Source: Cunninghamia lanceolata (Eukaryota > Streptophyta > Pinopsida > Cupressales > Cupressaceae). From it: DNA of 64,000 nt. The translations under genes were made by a program, and so were the position numbers. The DNA is taken from contig BSBN01000763.1 in assembly GCA_027924645.1 (NCBI GenBank), positions 7,130,001 to 7,194,000 of the forward strand, written 5' to 3'. Below, one piece after another: positions 1-10,161 of the stretch (the first letter of the stretch is position 1; every line of letters begins with the position of its first letter). Below the pieces are notes generated by a model. That model did no database searches. It was given only the letters and a program-made list of their open reading frames with translations, and was not told the DNA's origin.

Positions 1-299
1 AACCTAGAACAAATGGGCAGGAGGGAAACTATCGATGCATGCCTGATGTCTTATATGCACTCTATACTAGAATGAACATATTTCTTGCATACAGGATGTG
101 ACAGAGAACTATAAATAGTAACTAGGCATTCATTATCCATCTATTTCAATGGTACAATATTGCTTTGGCCAAAACATAAATACAAAATTGGATGATATTG
201 AAAAAGAAGATCACCTTCTCTGTTAGTCCACGTTCGGCATCCTATCTCAGAAGGTAAGCTTAAAGCGTATCACATACAACACGACTAATCTATTTTAAT

Positions 300-960
300 T
301 GCACAAAATACAGACTAGATAAATATGATAGTGCATAACACGCACAAATGCACAATGAATACTTAACAATGAGAATGCATGAACCCTCGGTGCACAAATC
401 ACACAGGGTATGAATACATAATTTACTTGTAGTGCCTCACTCGCACAAAATTTGCATACAAGGGGCATTACTCATTCAAGCTATGCACAACAAATATGGT
501 AGTGCATTTCTGTCACAAGTGCATCGCTCACACAAAATATGAATTATGCATAAATCACTTTAGTATAATTATAGTGATCATTACTTAATCCAACAATCAC
601 AATGAATAAAAAAATGTATCTCACACACAAATTATAAATATAATCATTACTCAAGTGCTTTATCTGCATAAAGGAATCAATAACTTACTCTAGTGCATCA
701 CTCGCACAAGGACAACAATAATATGACATATGCATCACTCACATTAGTATACGTATAGTGAATATTTCTCGTTCAAGTATAAATATAATAAATATGATAA
801 GTGCATTTAAGGAAACAATTTTTTTGCTATAATATGAGTACAATCATTCATACAGATGCATCATTTGCACAAAGCATATGAAGTGCATTATTGCACATGT
901 GCATTACTTGCTCAAGAAAAGTATCATTCTCATATAGTACATATGTATAAGTACTCTCAC
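300..960. repeat. Degenerate TGCAT/CGCACAA repeat cluster
   Basis: Variants of a short phrase recur about every 30-100 bases: tgcatcactcgcacaa, gtgcataacacgcacaa, tgcatcgctcacacaaa, gtgcctcactcgcacaaa. Spacing is irregular and copies are diverged, so this looks like an old decayed tandem array. I cannot tie it to a known satellite. Confidence 0.45.
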
Positions 961-1747
961 TAATAACAATCAAACATACATGATTCATCACATCAATCAT
1001 TTCTACCTTGTCTATTAGACAGATCGAGACAACTTATCTAATCAACTTCTATCATGAGTCACCAATGAAGATCCTTAAGACATCTGAACCTTGCATTTTT
1101 GAAAGATCTCATGGGTTCTACTAGATCCATGCTCAAATCCTGAAAAGAATAATGCATTGCTCTAAAATAACCTTATCCAAAACCTAATACTGTTACAGTA
1201 ATTCTTACCTTAAAACATCCATCCCCAGTTTCCTTCTTCTGAAAAGGCTCAGTCCATGTTTATCCATCATTATCATCTTTATTTATCTCCCAAAGGATTT
1301 TATTTCTTCGTCTTATTAAAATTTTATCTTTTCTTCCTCCCTTGTATCTTATCCACTCATTCATCCTTTACATCATCAGAGAGATCTCTTTTCTCAATAT
1401 ATTTCTCTTATTAATTCACTTTTATTTCCACATCATCATTCATGCGTTGTCACCATATAAATTACCCATCTTGGCTTACTTCAAATAGTCACCATTACTC
1501 TTACTACCAAGTCCTATGAAAACCTTACTAAGGCGAAGAGGTCTCACACCTCTAGAGTTCTTTGAACTATTGTACTATGTCTAAACTTCTACTCGGTTCC
1601 AACCGAACCATCTAAGAATCACCAAGATTCCAACTCTTCAAAATAATCTTTGGCCCATAACTAGGGTTCTCTATTCGATACATAGGTTCACATACTATAA
1701 TTCAACCTAAACGTAGAAGACTCGAGGCTCGAGTGTTGAACCCGAAA

Positions 1748-1766
1748 CACTTTGATACCACATGTA
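1748..1766 (-). other. Possible minus-strand LTR/PBS junction
   Basis: Read on the minus strand, the segment is ...TTTACATGTGGTATCAAAG, resembling an LTR end (ACA) followed by an initiator-tRNA-Met type primer-binding site. I found no partner LTR and no coding sequence beside it, so this is only a hint of a decayed LTR element covering part of 1-2700. Confidence 0.3.
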
Positions 1767-2036
1767 AAGTCTGAAAATACCACTTACTAAAACTAACCAA
1801 CGAAAAGCAAATTCAATCAAAATAATTAAATAGAATAAAATAATTATATTCTTCTAAAATGGTGCAAAAAAGGAAAATAATTAAATATTTTTGCATAATA
1901 ACTTAACTCATGAAATAACTTTCATCAATACATTCAAATAAGAATACATACATTAGTTAATCAATAAGTATATCAAAATAAGGTTGTGCCTTTACAAAAT
2001 TTAGCCATGTAGGATTATACAAGAATATCATATTAG

Positions 2037-2038
<2 letters not shown>

Positions 2039-2070
<32 letters not shown>
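2039..2070. repeat. (AT)n microsatellite
   Basis: An uninterrupted AT dinucleotide tract of about 16 units, followed shortly by a short GA repeat (gagagagagagag, about 2081-2093). Confidence 0.95.
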
Positions 2071-2072
<2 letters not shown>

Positions 2073-2869
2073 ATTGAACCTGAGAGAGAGAGAGCATCAT
2101 CGAGGCAATTTTTTGCCCATCCACGAGGCTTGCGCCTCCCCAGTCTTCCTCCCAATGGAAGAAGCCCGACCCTTCGCGAGGGGTCTAGCAAACTGAAGAC
2201 GACTTAGGTGAAGGAATCTGGTGCAATCATGATTTAACTGACATTCCTATAGCATGTGTCAAATGCTAATATTGATCTAATTTAATGTCAACAATTACTA
2301 TTACAAGGTTGGACTGCCAACATTGACCAAGAATCAATCGTCATGTTTCTTTTTCATCACCTAATTGTATAAATAGAAATCACTTATATATGCAAGAAGA
2401 CCTAAGTCATCCATTATGCCATTGACAAATATAATACATACATCAATTCAGATGATATGATAATCTAATACAATTCCCAAGGATTCAATTCACAAAGATA
2501 TCACAAACATTCCTCATAGTCAAGTCGATACTATCCTTTGTCAACCGAAGCAAGCATATTGCTCTAGGAGTTATCATGTTTACATTCTACGAAGAAATCT
2601 ATTTCCTAATTATAATATTACTCTATCCATTCGAAAATGAGAAACAATAATCAATAGCACAGATATATATATTGTAAACTGGTTAAGTGTTAATCTAATA
2701 TACATAAATTACTTCACAAAGGCATTAAATACATGAAATCTAAAATATGTTGGAAACAATGAGTATTAAATATATATAATATTGGAACAACGATATATAT
2801 ATATACTAGAACAACCATTATTAAATATATATACAACTAATATCAAATATATATCAATGATTTAGGAGG

Positions 2870-3760
2870 TTGATTGGTGTCTTTGAATTCATTTTTGGCT
2901 CTTCTTCACTTTCTTTCGTTCCTCTTCTACTTCCTTCCAACTGTATATGTGTTTTGACTCTCTTCCTCTTTTTATTATTGTTTTGTTTCTATATTTTTAT
3001 CTATTTGATTTATTCCATTTTTATTTTGTTGCCAATGTTGTTCATTCTCATCATAATCTTTTAAAAATTTATAATGTTATCTTTTCCAAAAAATAAACTC
3101 CTCTAACAATAAGGTAGCTTATTTTCTATTTTTTTTTTTAATTCTATCTTTTTATTTTGTTGCTTTTATCTCATGAAAACTTGCTATTAAAATAATATAT
3201 TAGATAAATATTACTCCTAATATTTATTTATTTAATTCTTTCTAATTCAGTTATTTACTTTGTTTTTGCATTATTCTATTTTTGTTTTCTCTTAACATGG
3301 CTTTTTCTCTCGATTTTAGCTTCTGATTTTGTATTTTCGTTTTCCTTTTTATCCATTTGCTTTCTTTTTAATTTTTCTTGTTTCTGAAACATAGTCATCA
3401 TCTTAATCACAACATAAATAAGAAGAATATTACTTTCTTTCTCATCTAATTTGATAAAAGAAAAATATAACTTCTAATTTCACCTCTTAACTTATCCTTA
3501 TCTAAAAGGAAAGCCTATAAGGATTTTTTTTTTGTTTTAAAAACTTATTTATATTTCTTTTATTGATTTTTGTTTTCTTTTTCTTATTTTTGCTTTTTAT
3601 TCTAACTTTCTTCCTTTATTCTTTCTTTTCTTATCTTGTTTCTTTTTTTCTTCTTTTCTTTCCAATTCAGTATTATCCATTAAGGATAAAAGAAATTAAA
3701 TTTTGAAAGAATTAATCTTTTAACTATCATGTATATAATTGTTTATGATATTGATAAGCT
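2870..3760. other. Pyrimidine-rich non-coding stretch
   Basis: The plus strand is dominated by T and C runs (tttctt, cttcctt, tttttgtttt) for about 850 bases. Short open frames here are Phe/Leu/Ile-rich products of base composition and I do not accept them as genes. No element boundary is visible. Confidence 0.6.
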
Positions 3761-3890
3761 GCAAACCCAGGTGCAAAACCCGATAATAAAGAGCTAAAAG
3801 GCAGCAGGACAGGCCCAGGGCCACAAATAGGCGACTAACAGTAGATCAACAACACATCAAAAACCATCAAAAACTAGAGAATGAGTTTTT

Positions 3891-4427
3891 TTAAAAACAA
3901 AGACAAAAGAAGCATCTAGCTAAGTAGAATTTCCAGTCATCAGAGGTCAATTTAAACAAATTTTCTTGATCCTCAGGCAGAGAATCCACACCCTTGTTCC
4001 AGTCCACCAGCAAAATGGAAAAAGTAGTAGAAGCCCTATGGGAAGACCTCGTAATCAGCTTGACCAACACCTTGACTTTGTCTTCCATAGATGAAAGATA
4101 GGATTTGACCTCCGCTATCTCCATTTCTAGCTTCTTGTTGTCGACCTCCCTTCTAGCGCTCATAACCTCCTTATCAGGGGTCTCCTAGATTTCAATGTCC
4201 TCATTGTCATAATTACCATCAGGGCACGACTCATGCGAGCCCCTCGAAGCCAACTCTTCAAATGGTGGGTGACAAGACCTTTTAAAAATATCATGCAGCC
4301 AAACATGATTGTAATTGAGTTGTTCAAGGTACACATAATACTCAGTCAGCCACGTCATCATGGAGGGATGAGTAGGCAACCTGCTAACATCATCAAAGCC
4401 ACATCCTCCCATAACAAAGGAAGGCAC
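3891..4427 (-). pseudogene. LINE L1 segment downstream of RNase H
   Basis: One minus-strand frame of 179 codons starts at the Met codon at 4427 and is broken by a single TAG at about 4182-4184 (after NEDIEI). The C-terminal part (MEDKVKVLVKLITRSSHRA...) aligns by eye with the tail of the LINE at 31167-31433 (MERKFKILAKFSVKVMHRL...). The two copies therefore share a coding tail beyond RNase H. Plant L1-type ORF2 proteins normally end at or near RNase H, so this is an extension or a third ORF of unknown function. The region is charged and looks partly helical. I recognise no domain. Confidence 0.6.
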
Positions 4428-4639
4428 AAAAAGATACTACACCAAGCAATACAAAAAATTATACAATCCATCATGAGATATTGAGTGCCTCCTTCTGAAT
4501 GCACTCATTAATAGTCTGGGGCAGACAATTCCCTCTAGCATCTTAGGGGATTAACATTAATCCCAAGATTATCCATCAGGTCCGTAGTTTTATTGCCCTC
4601 TCTATAGATATGTCTCACCTCTTTTCCTTCAAACTTTGA

Positions 4640-5050
4640 AAGAAGGCTCTTTATATCTTCAATAATATCCTCTATTTACCATCCAACTCTAACATTTCCC
4701 TTAATAGCTTCAATGACAACCATGGAATCACCTTCAACAATTATGTGCTTGATGCCTAATGCCAAGGTGATTTTAAGCCCCTAAAAGAGAGTGGTGGCTT
4801 CCGCAGTATTATTGGTGTTTTCCCCAAGGCTACTAGCAAACGCAGCTATTAGAGTACCCTTATTAGATCTTATAATTCCATCTCCGCTAGCCAATCCTGG
4901 GTTGCCTTTGGTAGGACCATCAAAGTTAATCTTGGACCAACCATCCGGAAGAGGGGACCAGTTAGTGTTAGCCCTGGATTTTTTCTTTCCATCATCCACT
5001 CTGCAAGTACTTATTAGAATAGTCCACTGGTTATTGATATTAGTTTCCAT
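4640..5050 (-). pseudogene. LINE L1 RNase H domain, broken
   Basis: The minus-strand translation shows the plant LINE RNase H (RVT_3) pattern: W-P-INFDG with the first catalytic Asp, a G-GIIR-type strand, NNTAEA with the catalytic Glu, and IIVEGDS with the next catalytic Asp about 70 residues after the first. The domain degrades RNA in RNA-DNA hybrids during target-primed reverse transcription. A stop follows the AEATTLF segment at about 4780 and the frame then continues to about 4640. It sits directly 3' of zf-RVT in a different frame, so at least one frameshift separates the two. Confidence 0.8.
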
Positions 5051-5466
5051 AACATTTGGGGGGTTTTCGCCACCTTCAGGGAGTTGTTGATGATGTTGTC
5101 TTGTAGTAGTCTGACAGCTGACTCAAACACTTCCTTAGGATTCCTGAATTTCTCACGGAAGAGTCTGTTGTTTCTTTCTTTCCAGAGGTACCAAGACAAA
5201 ATGGGGGGAGCCTGGGCCCATATTTCACAGCAAACTGGATTGGAGAAGGCAGGGATCCAGGACCTAATGCAATCCTCTAAGCTCCCATTCCCACACCAAG
5301 AAACATCCATGATATTCAAGGCGAAGCTCCAAATTTCCCAAGAGAAGTCATAGTGTAAAAGGATATGGGAGATAGTCTCATCTTCTTTCATACAAAGAAA
5401 ACATTTGTTGGGGATTTGGAAACCCCTAATCTGTAGGTTATCAATAGTTAGAATTTTATTTTGCAC
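5014..5466 (-). pseudogene. LINE L1 zf-RVT zinc-binding domain
   Basis: A 150-codon open stretch contains the CFLC...H...H arrangement (C-x2-C, then ISHILLHYDF) followed by the W-YLWKERNNRLF block typical of the zf-RVT linker between reverse transcriptase and RNase H in plant LINEs. It is a piece of a longer ORF2 and not a separate gene. The next domain downstream is in another frame. Confidence 0.85.
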
Positions 5467-6061
5467 TGCCAGCCACCAAAAGTGGTTAGTCTTTGGAACA
5501 AGATTGTGATTCTAGATGGTCCTCCATAATTTATCTCCATCTTGAGAAAGAAAAAGATTATAGGCTGATCTAACAGTGAAACGCCTAGATTTCTCCTTGG
5601 CCCATATCAATCTACCTTTTTGTGGGAAGAGAGGAATTTTGCACCTTTTTAGTGTAAGTTGGGTATCATCAGCAATCCCAACAAGCTCAGCTAGACAACT
5701 GGATCAATGGAGGGCCTTTAAAGAAGCGCCAAAATATTTAAGAGTTGATGAATTTAGCTGTTAACCACTTAACCCCCCTCAACAGAACAATTCTACACTT
5801 CAGGATGTTATTCTAGATCACCAAGCCTTTGGGAAAGTCAGAAGAAAGTAAAATGTCTTTAGAAGCTAAGTTCCTCAAATATTTGGCTTTCATAATGCTA
5901 CCCTAGTCTTTACCCCCAGTAAGGAGGTTCCAACCGATCTTGGTTATCAGCGCTTTATTAAGCAGGGTCAACTTTCTTAGACCTAGGCCCCCTTGTAACT
6001 TAGGTCTCCACACTTTATCCCAAGCAACAAGGGCTAGCCTCTTTTTTTTTTCCATCCCCGT

Positions 6062-6385
6062 TCAAAGAAAATTTCTTTTTATTTTCTCCAGTCTCTCAGC
6101 TAAGTACTTAGGAATTTTGATCAGGGACAAAAAGTAAATAGGAATCCCTTGGAGTGAGGCTTTGAGTAATTGAAACTTACTAGCTTGGCTCAGAAGTTTT
6201 CCTTTCCACCCCGCTAGCTTCCTCTGTGTCCTTTCCATAATAGAATTCCAATACTCTAGAGTAGCATCTTTCACCGAGAAGGGTAGTCCCAGATAAATCC
6301 CAGGAAAAGATCCCACAGAACACCCCAGAATCCCCATAATCTTTTGTTGCAAAACTAACGAGGTGTTAAAGAAGTAGACATGGCT
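6062..6385 (-). pseudogene. LINE L1 reverse transcriptase C-terminal part
   Basis: The translation contains YLGLPF, the W-GKLLSQASK block, LKASLQGIPIYFLSL and IPKYLAERLEKI, which form the thumb/connection part of plant LINE reverse transcriptase. The palm motifs with the catalytic aspartates are absent because the copy is truncated. The matching region of the LINE at 40211-40513 is clearly related. Confidence 0.85.
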
Positions 6386-6840
6386 CTTATAAAATAGACT
6401 TATACAATAGAAAAGCATAAATGATGATGCATTATTATCTATTCTAAACATATCAAATTATCTAAATAATTATTCCCAAAATATTGCCATTAATCTATAT
6501 TGACTACTATCAACCAATCGAATGATTATTCTAATGCAATGCAAATATTAATGTGACTAAATATTTCAGTCTAATTAGCCAAATTAATTATGAAATTATT
6601 TTTTTCACACAAACATGTATATTGATGTAATTTAATCTACATGAAACTATGTGGTGTGTGTAGATTCCTTTCACCACAAGTCACCATCAATTGGCTAGAC
6701 GCCTCCTCCTTGATGATACTCTCTCTCCATCGAGAGAGTATTCCTATCACACACATGAGTCGAAATTAGTCGACAATCATTAAAATAATAATATTTAAAT
6801 TTAAAATTAATTATTGAAAATAAGGGTTGTGACACATATC
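6386..6840. other. AT-rich spacer with a small perfect hairpin
   Basis: No coding sequence is visible. At 6718-6740, TACTCTCTC and GAGAGAGTA form a perfect 9-bp inverted repeat with a 5-base loop. The stretch separates LINE L1 from the truncated end of the minus-strand Copia element. Confidence 0.5.
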
Positions 6841-7285
6841 ACACGCCTCAAATAAAGAAAACATATCCTTGGAAGAAGCCATATGATGAGAAGCACCTGA
6901 ATCAAGAAGCCATTTACCTAATGTAGAACTTGTATTTGTACAAAGTGCTTTACCTTTATCTTTGTGTTCCTTAGCTTTCCTTGCATTACCTGATTCAAAA
7001 AGTTATGGCTTGTACATGTTGAAGGAGTAGAAGAAGAACTACGCGATGGAAGATTGTTCTTTTGAAAAAGTTGCATCAACATGTCAATTTATTTGTTAAA
7101 ACAATTATGTTCATCATGCCCCAATTTCTTACAAAAACCACATGTAGGCTTATCCTTCTTAGATAAATTTTGTGCTTGATCTGTGTGTGGATTTTTCTTA
7201 GATTTCTTTTGTTTCTTATTAGGGGAACCTGACACTTTATGTTCCTTAGGTTGTCCAACCATCAAAGCATGAGTCTGTGATGGCT
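6841..7285 (-). pseudogene. Copia D gag zinc knuckle and protease start
   Basis: On the minus strand a lysine-rich segment leads into the CCHC knuckle CGFCKKLGHDEHNC (about 7140-7100). Further on comes WLLDSGASHHMA, the Copia aspartic protease active site (DSGA at 6903-6892), followed by FSLFEACD, where recognisable sequence stops. This is the order of a Ty1/Copia gag-pol junction. The frame between knuckle and protease is not clean. Upstream coding continues on the far side of element A at 14794. Confidence 0.85.
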
Positions 7286-7290
7286 TAATG
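7286..7290. repeat. Target-site duplication TAATG, left of A
   Basis: TAATG lies immediately before the TGTTG start of element A and again at 14789-14793 immediately after its CAACA end. This sets both outer limits of A exactly. Confidence 0.95.
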
Positions 7291-8280
7291 TGTTGGCAAG
7301 AGACACTGTGTGGCTTCATAAGTGTTGTCATTGATGGCAACAAAGTATATTCTACACATCTATAGAACATAATATGCCTATACCAAAAGTTAGAGTGAAG
7401 ATTGTTTTGGTTCGGTGGACAAGAACAGAGTATGCAACATGGTCCGAAAATCAGGTTCGGATCTCTTAGATGGTGTAACTCAGTAAGTTGCAGACTTGGA
7501 CAAGTCAAGAAGGGATCATGACTATTGTACTCCAGAGATTTATCCTTCAGTGATAAAGCATGAAAAAGATATGAGATTCTGAGTGATGGGTTCCAGTCAG
7601 ATAGAGCAGACAGAGGATGAACTGACTGACAGAATACCAGACTTCAATCCAGATGTATGAAAGGTGTTGATCAAGCAATTTGTGGCATTATACATTATTG
7701 GCTGACATGATTAATGACTTCTATGTCTAAGTTTTTGATGTGCATCATCAACCAAGCAAGGATTTAGCCAACAAAACAGAAACTTGCAAATATCTCAAGT
7801 GTTCTTGTTGCCGACTATGAAGTTGTTGAAAATCCTTGATGCAGATCTACATATACTTGATGGATTCAAGCTTGTAAGTAGTAGATGTGTATGGAGGTGT
7901 GAAAGAATATAAAGGAAGAAGTGTGAAAACAAAGATCTGAATTCAGAATATGACTAAAGAGTGATATTGAGTAGAGCAAAAATGAAATGTGCCAGATCAG
8001 TATATAGTGCCTAACGAGAACTAAATTCTTGCATGTATGGATGTTGTTCATTAGTTCAAACACCTTGGTATCATCTGTAAGCATTTGTAGACAGTGAGTC
8101 TTTTGTAGGCAGTGGGCCTATTGTGAGCAGTGAGCCCTAATTGGCAAGTGCCATTTTGTACTCTTCTATTCTTTTGATAGAGAATACAATATTGGGTTAG
8201 TCACCCCATGTTTTTTCCTTTAACAGGGTTTCCACATAAAAATCCTTGTGTTGTGTGTGTTAATTTCACTTATGTTCTTA
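7291..8280 (+). repeat. Element A 5' LTR, 3' end deleted
   Basis: It starts TGTTGGCAAGAGACACTGTG and matches the 3' LTR at 13667 for most of its length. The last roughly 110-120 bases, including the CAACA end and the first part of the primer-binding site, are missing. The sequence jumps from the LTR phrase ttctta directly to tcagagataagttcc, which corresponds to the middle of the PBS in element B. Confidence 0.85.
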
Positions 8281-8337
8281 TCAGAGATAAGTTCCTTTGA
8301 ACAAGCCTAACAGCTTGAGGAAGATCTGGGAATCTTA

Positions 8338-9519
8338 ATGGATGCATATGGTATGAAAGAACAACTTCAGTCTGCTCTAGATGATCTTGAACAATCCCAC
8401 TCTGAGGTCAATAATTTGAGAGAAAGACTTAAGGAAGCTGATGATTTCATCAATGAACTGAAAGAAAAACTCAGTAATTTTGTGAAAAAGAGAAAGGAAC
8501 TACTCCAGAAATTAGCAAATCAGAATGAAGCCAATAATACTAATGAGGATCTGAATGAGAAAACTAAGCTATGTGAGAAGCTGTCAAAAGAAGTCATTAT
8601 GATAAGACATGAGATGGAATCAGGGGTTATGAAATTCACCCAAGAAATTGAAGAGAAGAGAAAGACTGAAGATAATCTAAAACAATCCCTCAAGGAGAAA
8701 ATAGAGGACTGCCACAAAATGGACAGAATAATCAGGTATCTTGAATCTAATCTTGAAGAAGCCAGAGACAATGAAAAACAACTTGAGAGCCAGATAGACA
8801 CTCTTAAACAAGATCTTCAATCTACAAATGAATACAAAGAAAAATTCAAGATAAGCTCAGCCCAATTTGAAGTTCTTCTTGCAAGTCAAAAGAGGGTAGA
8901 TGATAAGCGTGGCTTGGGGTATGAGAAAGGTGAGAGCTTTGGATCTAGTCAAAGGAACTTTGGATCAGGAAGTCAAAGAAACAGGCCTAGAAGACCTCCG
9001 GTAAGGCAACCAAATGCCCAAAGATATCCATCTTTCAATGAAAACTGCTTCAATTGTAACAAATTCGGTCATAAAGCAACTCAGTGCAAGAACATAATGA
9101 ATCAGAACAATTCATCCTTCTCCGGTCAATGTTTTAGTTGCAAAAGGTATGGTCACAAATCTCATGAATGTAAAAATATGCAAATGAACAATTCTTTCAA
9201 TGGTAGATGCTTTACATGCAATGGAATGGGGCATACGGCTAATCAGTGCAGATCAAAAGGATATCAACCAAATAAGCAAATAAATGTTGTGTGTTACAAT
9301 TGTAATAAATTCAGTCATATAGCTAGATTCTGCAGAAGCAGAAATCATGATAAAAGGGGTCCAGTAAAACATGATCAGAAACAAGATAAAGGCAAAGGTA
9401 AAGTAAATGCGGATGAAGTTCAAGAGGAGATGAGAAAGATTTGGGTAACGAAGAGTACAATGAATATTGGAGATGGATCTGCACCAGAATCCAGTGCTGA
9501 TAATCCTTTCGGAAACTAA
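8338..9519 (+). CDS. Element A gag-like protein, coiled coil and four zinc knuckles
   Basis: An intact frame of 393 residues starts 58 bases downstream of the damaged PBS; the same Met begins the homologous ORF in element B. Residues 1 to about 190 are charged with heptad-like Leu/Ile spacing and few prolines, and look like a coiled coil. A basic RPRRPP linker follows. Residues about 237-332 contain four CCHC knuckles: CFNCNKFGHKATQC, CFSCKRYGHKSHEC, CFTCNGMGHTANQC and CYNCNKFSHIARFC. These bind nucleic acid in retroelement Gag. The tail is lysine-rich. The usual Copia gag N-terminal domain (UBN2) is not recognisable. The expected role is RNA packaging, with a partner element supplying the enzymes. 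Confidence 0.85.
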   Translation: MDAYGMKEQLQSALDDLEQSHSEVNNLRERLKEADDFINELKEKLSNFVKKRKELLQKLANQNEANNTNEDLNEKTKLCEKLSKEVIMIRHEMESGVMKFTQEIEEKRKTEDNLKQSLKEKIEDCHKMDRIIRYLESNLEEARDNEKQLESQIDTLKQDLQSTNEYKEKFKISSAQFEVLLASQKRVDDKRGLGYEKGESFGSSQRNFGSGSQRNRPRRPPVRQPNAQRYPSFNENCFNCNKFGHKATQCKNIMNQNNSSFSGQCFSCKRYGHKSHECKNMQMNNSFNGRCFTCNGMGHTANQCRSKGYQPNKQINVVCYNCNKFSHIARFCRSRNHDKRGPVKHDQKQDKGKGKVNADEVQEEMRKIWVTKSTMNIGDGSAPESSADNPFGN

Positions 9520-10161
9520 AAAGTGATCTTTGGCTCAAGGGGAGCTATAGAGAAAATCCTTTTCCCCCAACCAGCCGGTAAGTGCTTGAATTTGGCACAT
9601 TGAGTGAACATCTGATATTGTGGATTAAAGGGTTCCTATAAAATCCTCTAAAGAACTTTTAGTCAGAATGTGAGAGGTCTGCATGAAGTTTCACAAGGTT
9701 TATGACCACTTGAGTAGATCCGGTTCTAGCAACCATCCAGCATTAATAGAGCAATACAAATTGATCTGGTATGATCTGAAAATACAATACTCTGATCTGC
9801 GGATCCAGAGGAAAGTCTTTAAGGCACCTGGGTGTTATCAACACACTAGGGTACTAGTTTGAAGATCCGCAAGATGATTCATGAAAAGCTCACTTAAGAA
9901 GCAGGGTGACCGGATGACTTAAAAGTTTGTGCATTTATTACAAAAGGGAATTAGGTTTTGTGCAAGGATAAAAAGGCTTTTTTCACTCATTATTTACACA
10001 CTTGCACTCACTAAAAAGAAAGAAGAGCTCTGAGAAGAGATCCTATAGTTTACTACTGAAGATTGAATTCAAACATAAAATTGTTCCGACATCTGCTTCA
10101 AACCCTAAGGCGTGAAAAGGTACTTCCCTTCTACAAATTCTCTCCAAATTTCTTTGCTAGA
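9520..10161 (+). other. Element A linker between its two ORFs
   Basis: This holds no long frame and none of the pol motifs. It starts with a purine tract (ctcaaggggagc) like the polypurine tracts near the 3' LTR. In related elements pol would lie between gag and a downstream ORF, so this 640-base linker marks where pol is missing. The same linker (53489-54133) is seen in B. Confidence 0.6.

Larger units (their letters stand above)
1..2869. other. AT-rich non-coding left end
   Basis: I see no credible coding sequence in this stretch. It is AT-rich, with degenerate repeats at about 300-960, an (AT)n tract near 2040 and a short GC-rich patch at about 2100-2190 that contains small palindromes around GAGGCTTGCGCCTC and CCTTCGCGAGGG. 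A possible decayed LTR element end lies near 1750. The rest holds nothing I recognise. Confidence 0.6.
3766..6385 (-). mobile_element. LINE copy L1, 5'-truncated
   Basis: Read on the minus strand, the order is end of reverse transcriptase (6385-6062), zf-RVT zinc-binding domain (5466-5014), RNase H (about 5050-4640), then a further coding-like segment (4427-3891). The upstream end stops inside the reverse transcriptase at about 6385, just before a YFFNTS motif. The matching region of the other LINE in this window continues upstream there, so this copy is 5'-truncated, as is usual for LINEs. Frameshifts and stop codons occur throughout, so it is dead. The 3' end is judged by similarity to the tail of the LINE at 31046 (both contain a (g)taagc(t/a)gc phrase). 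I see no target-site duplication. Confidence 0.85.

Noticed and set aside
2870..3064. 64-codon hydrophobic frame
   Set aside because: It is Phe/Leu/Ile-rich because of T-rich DNA; no other gene signal.
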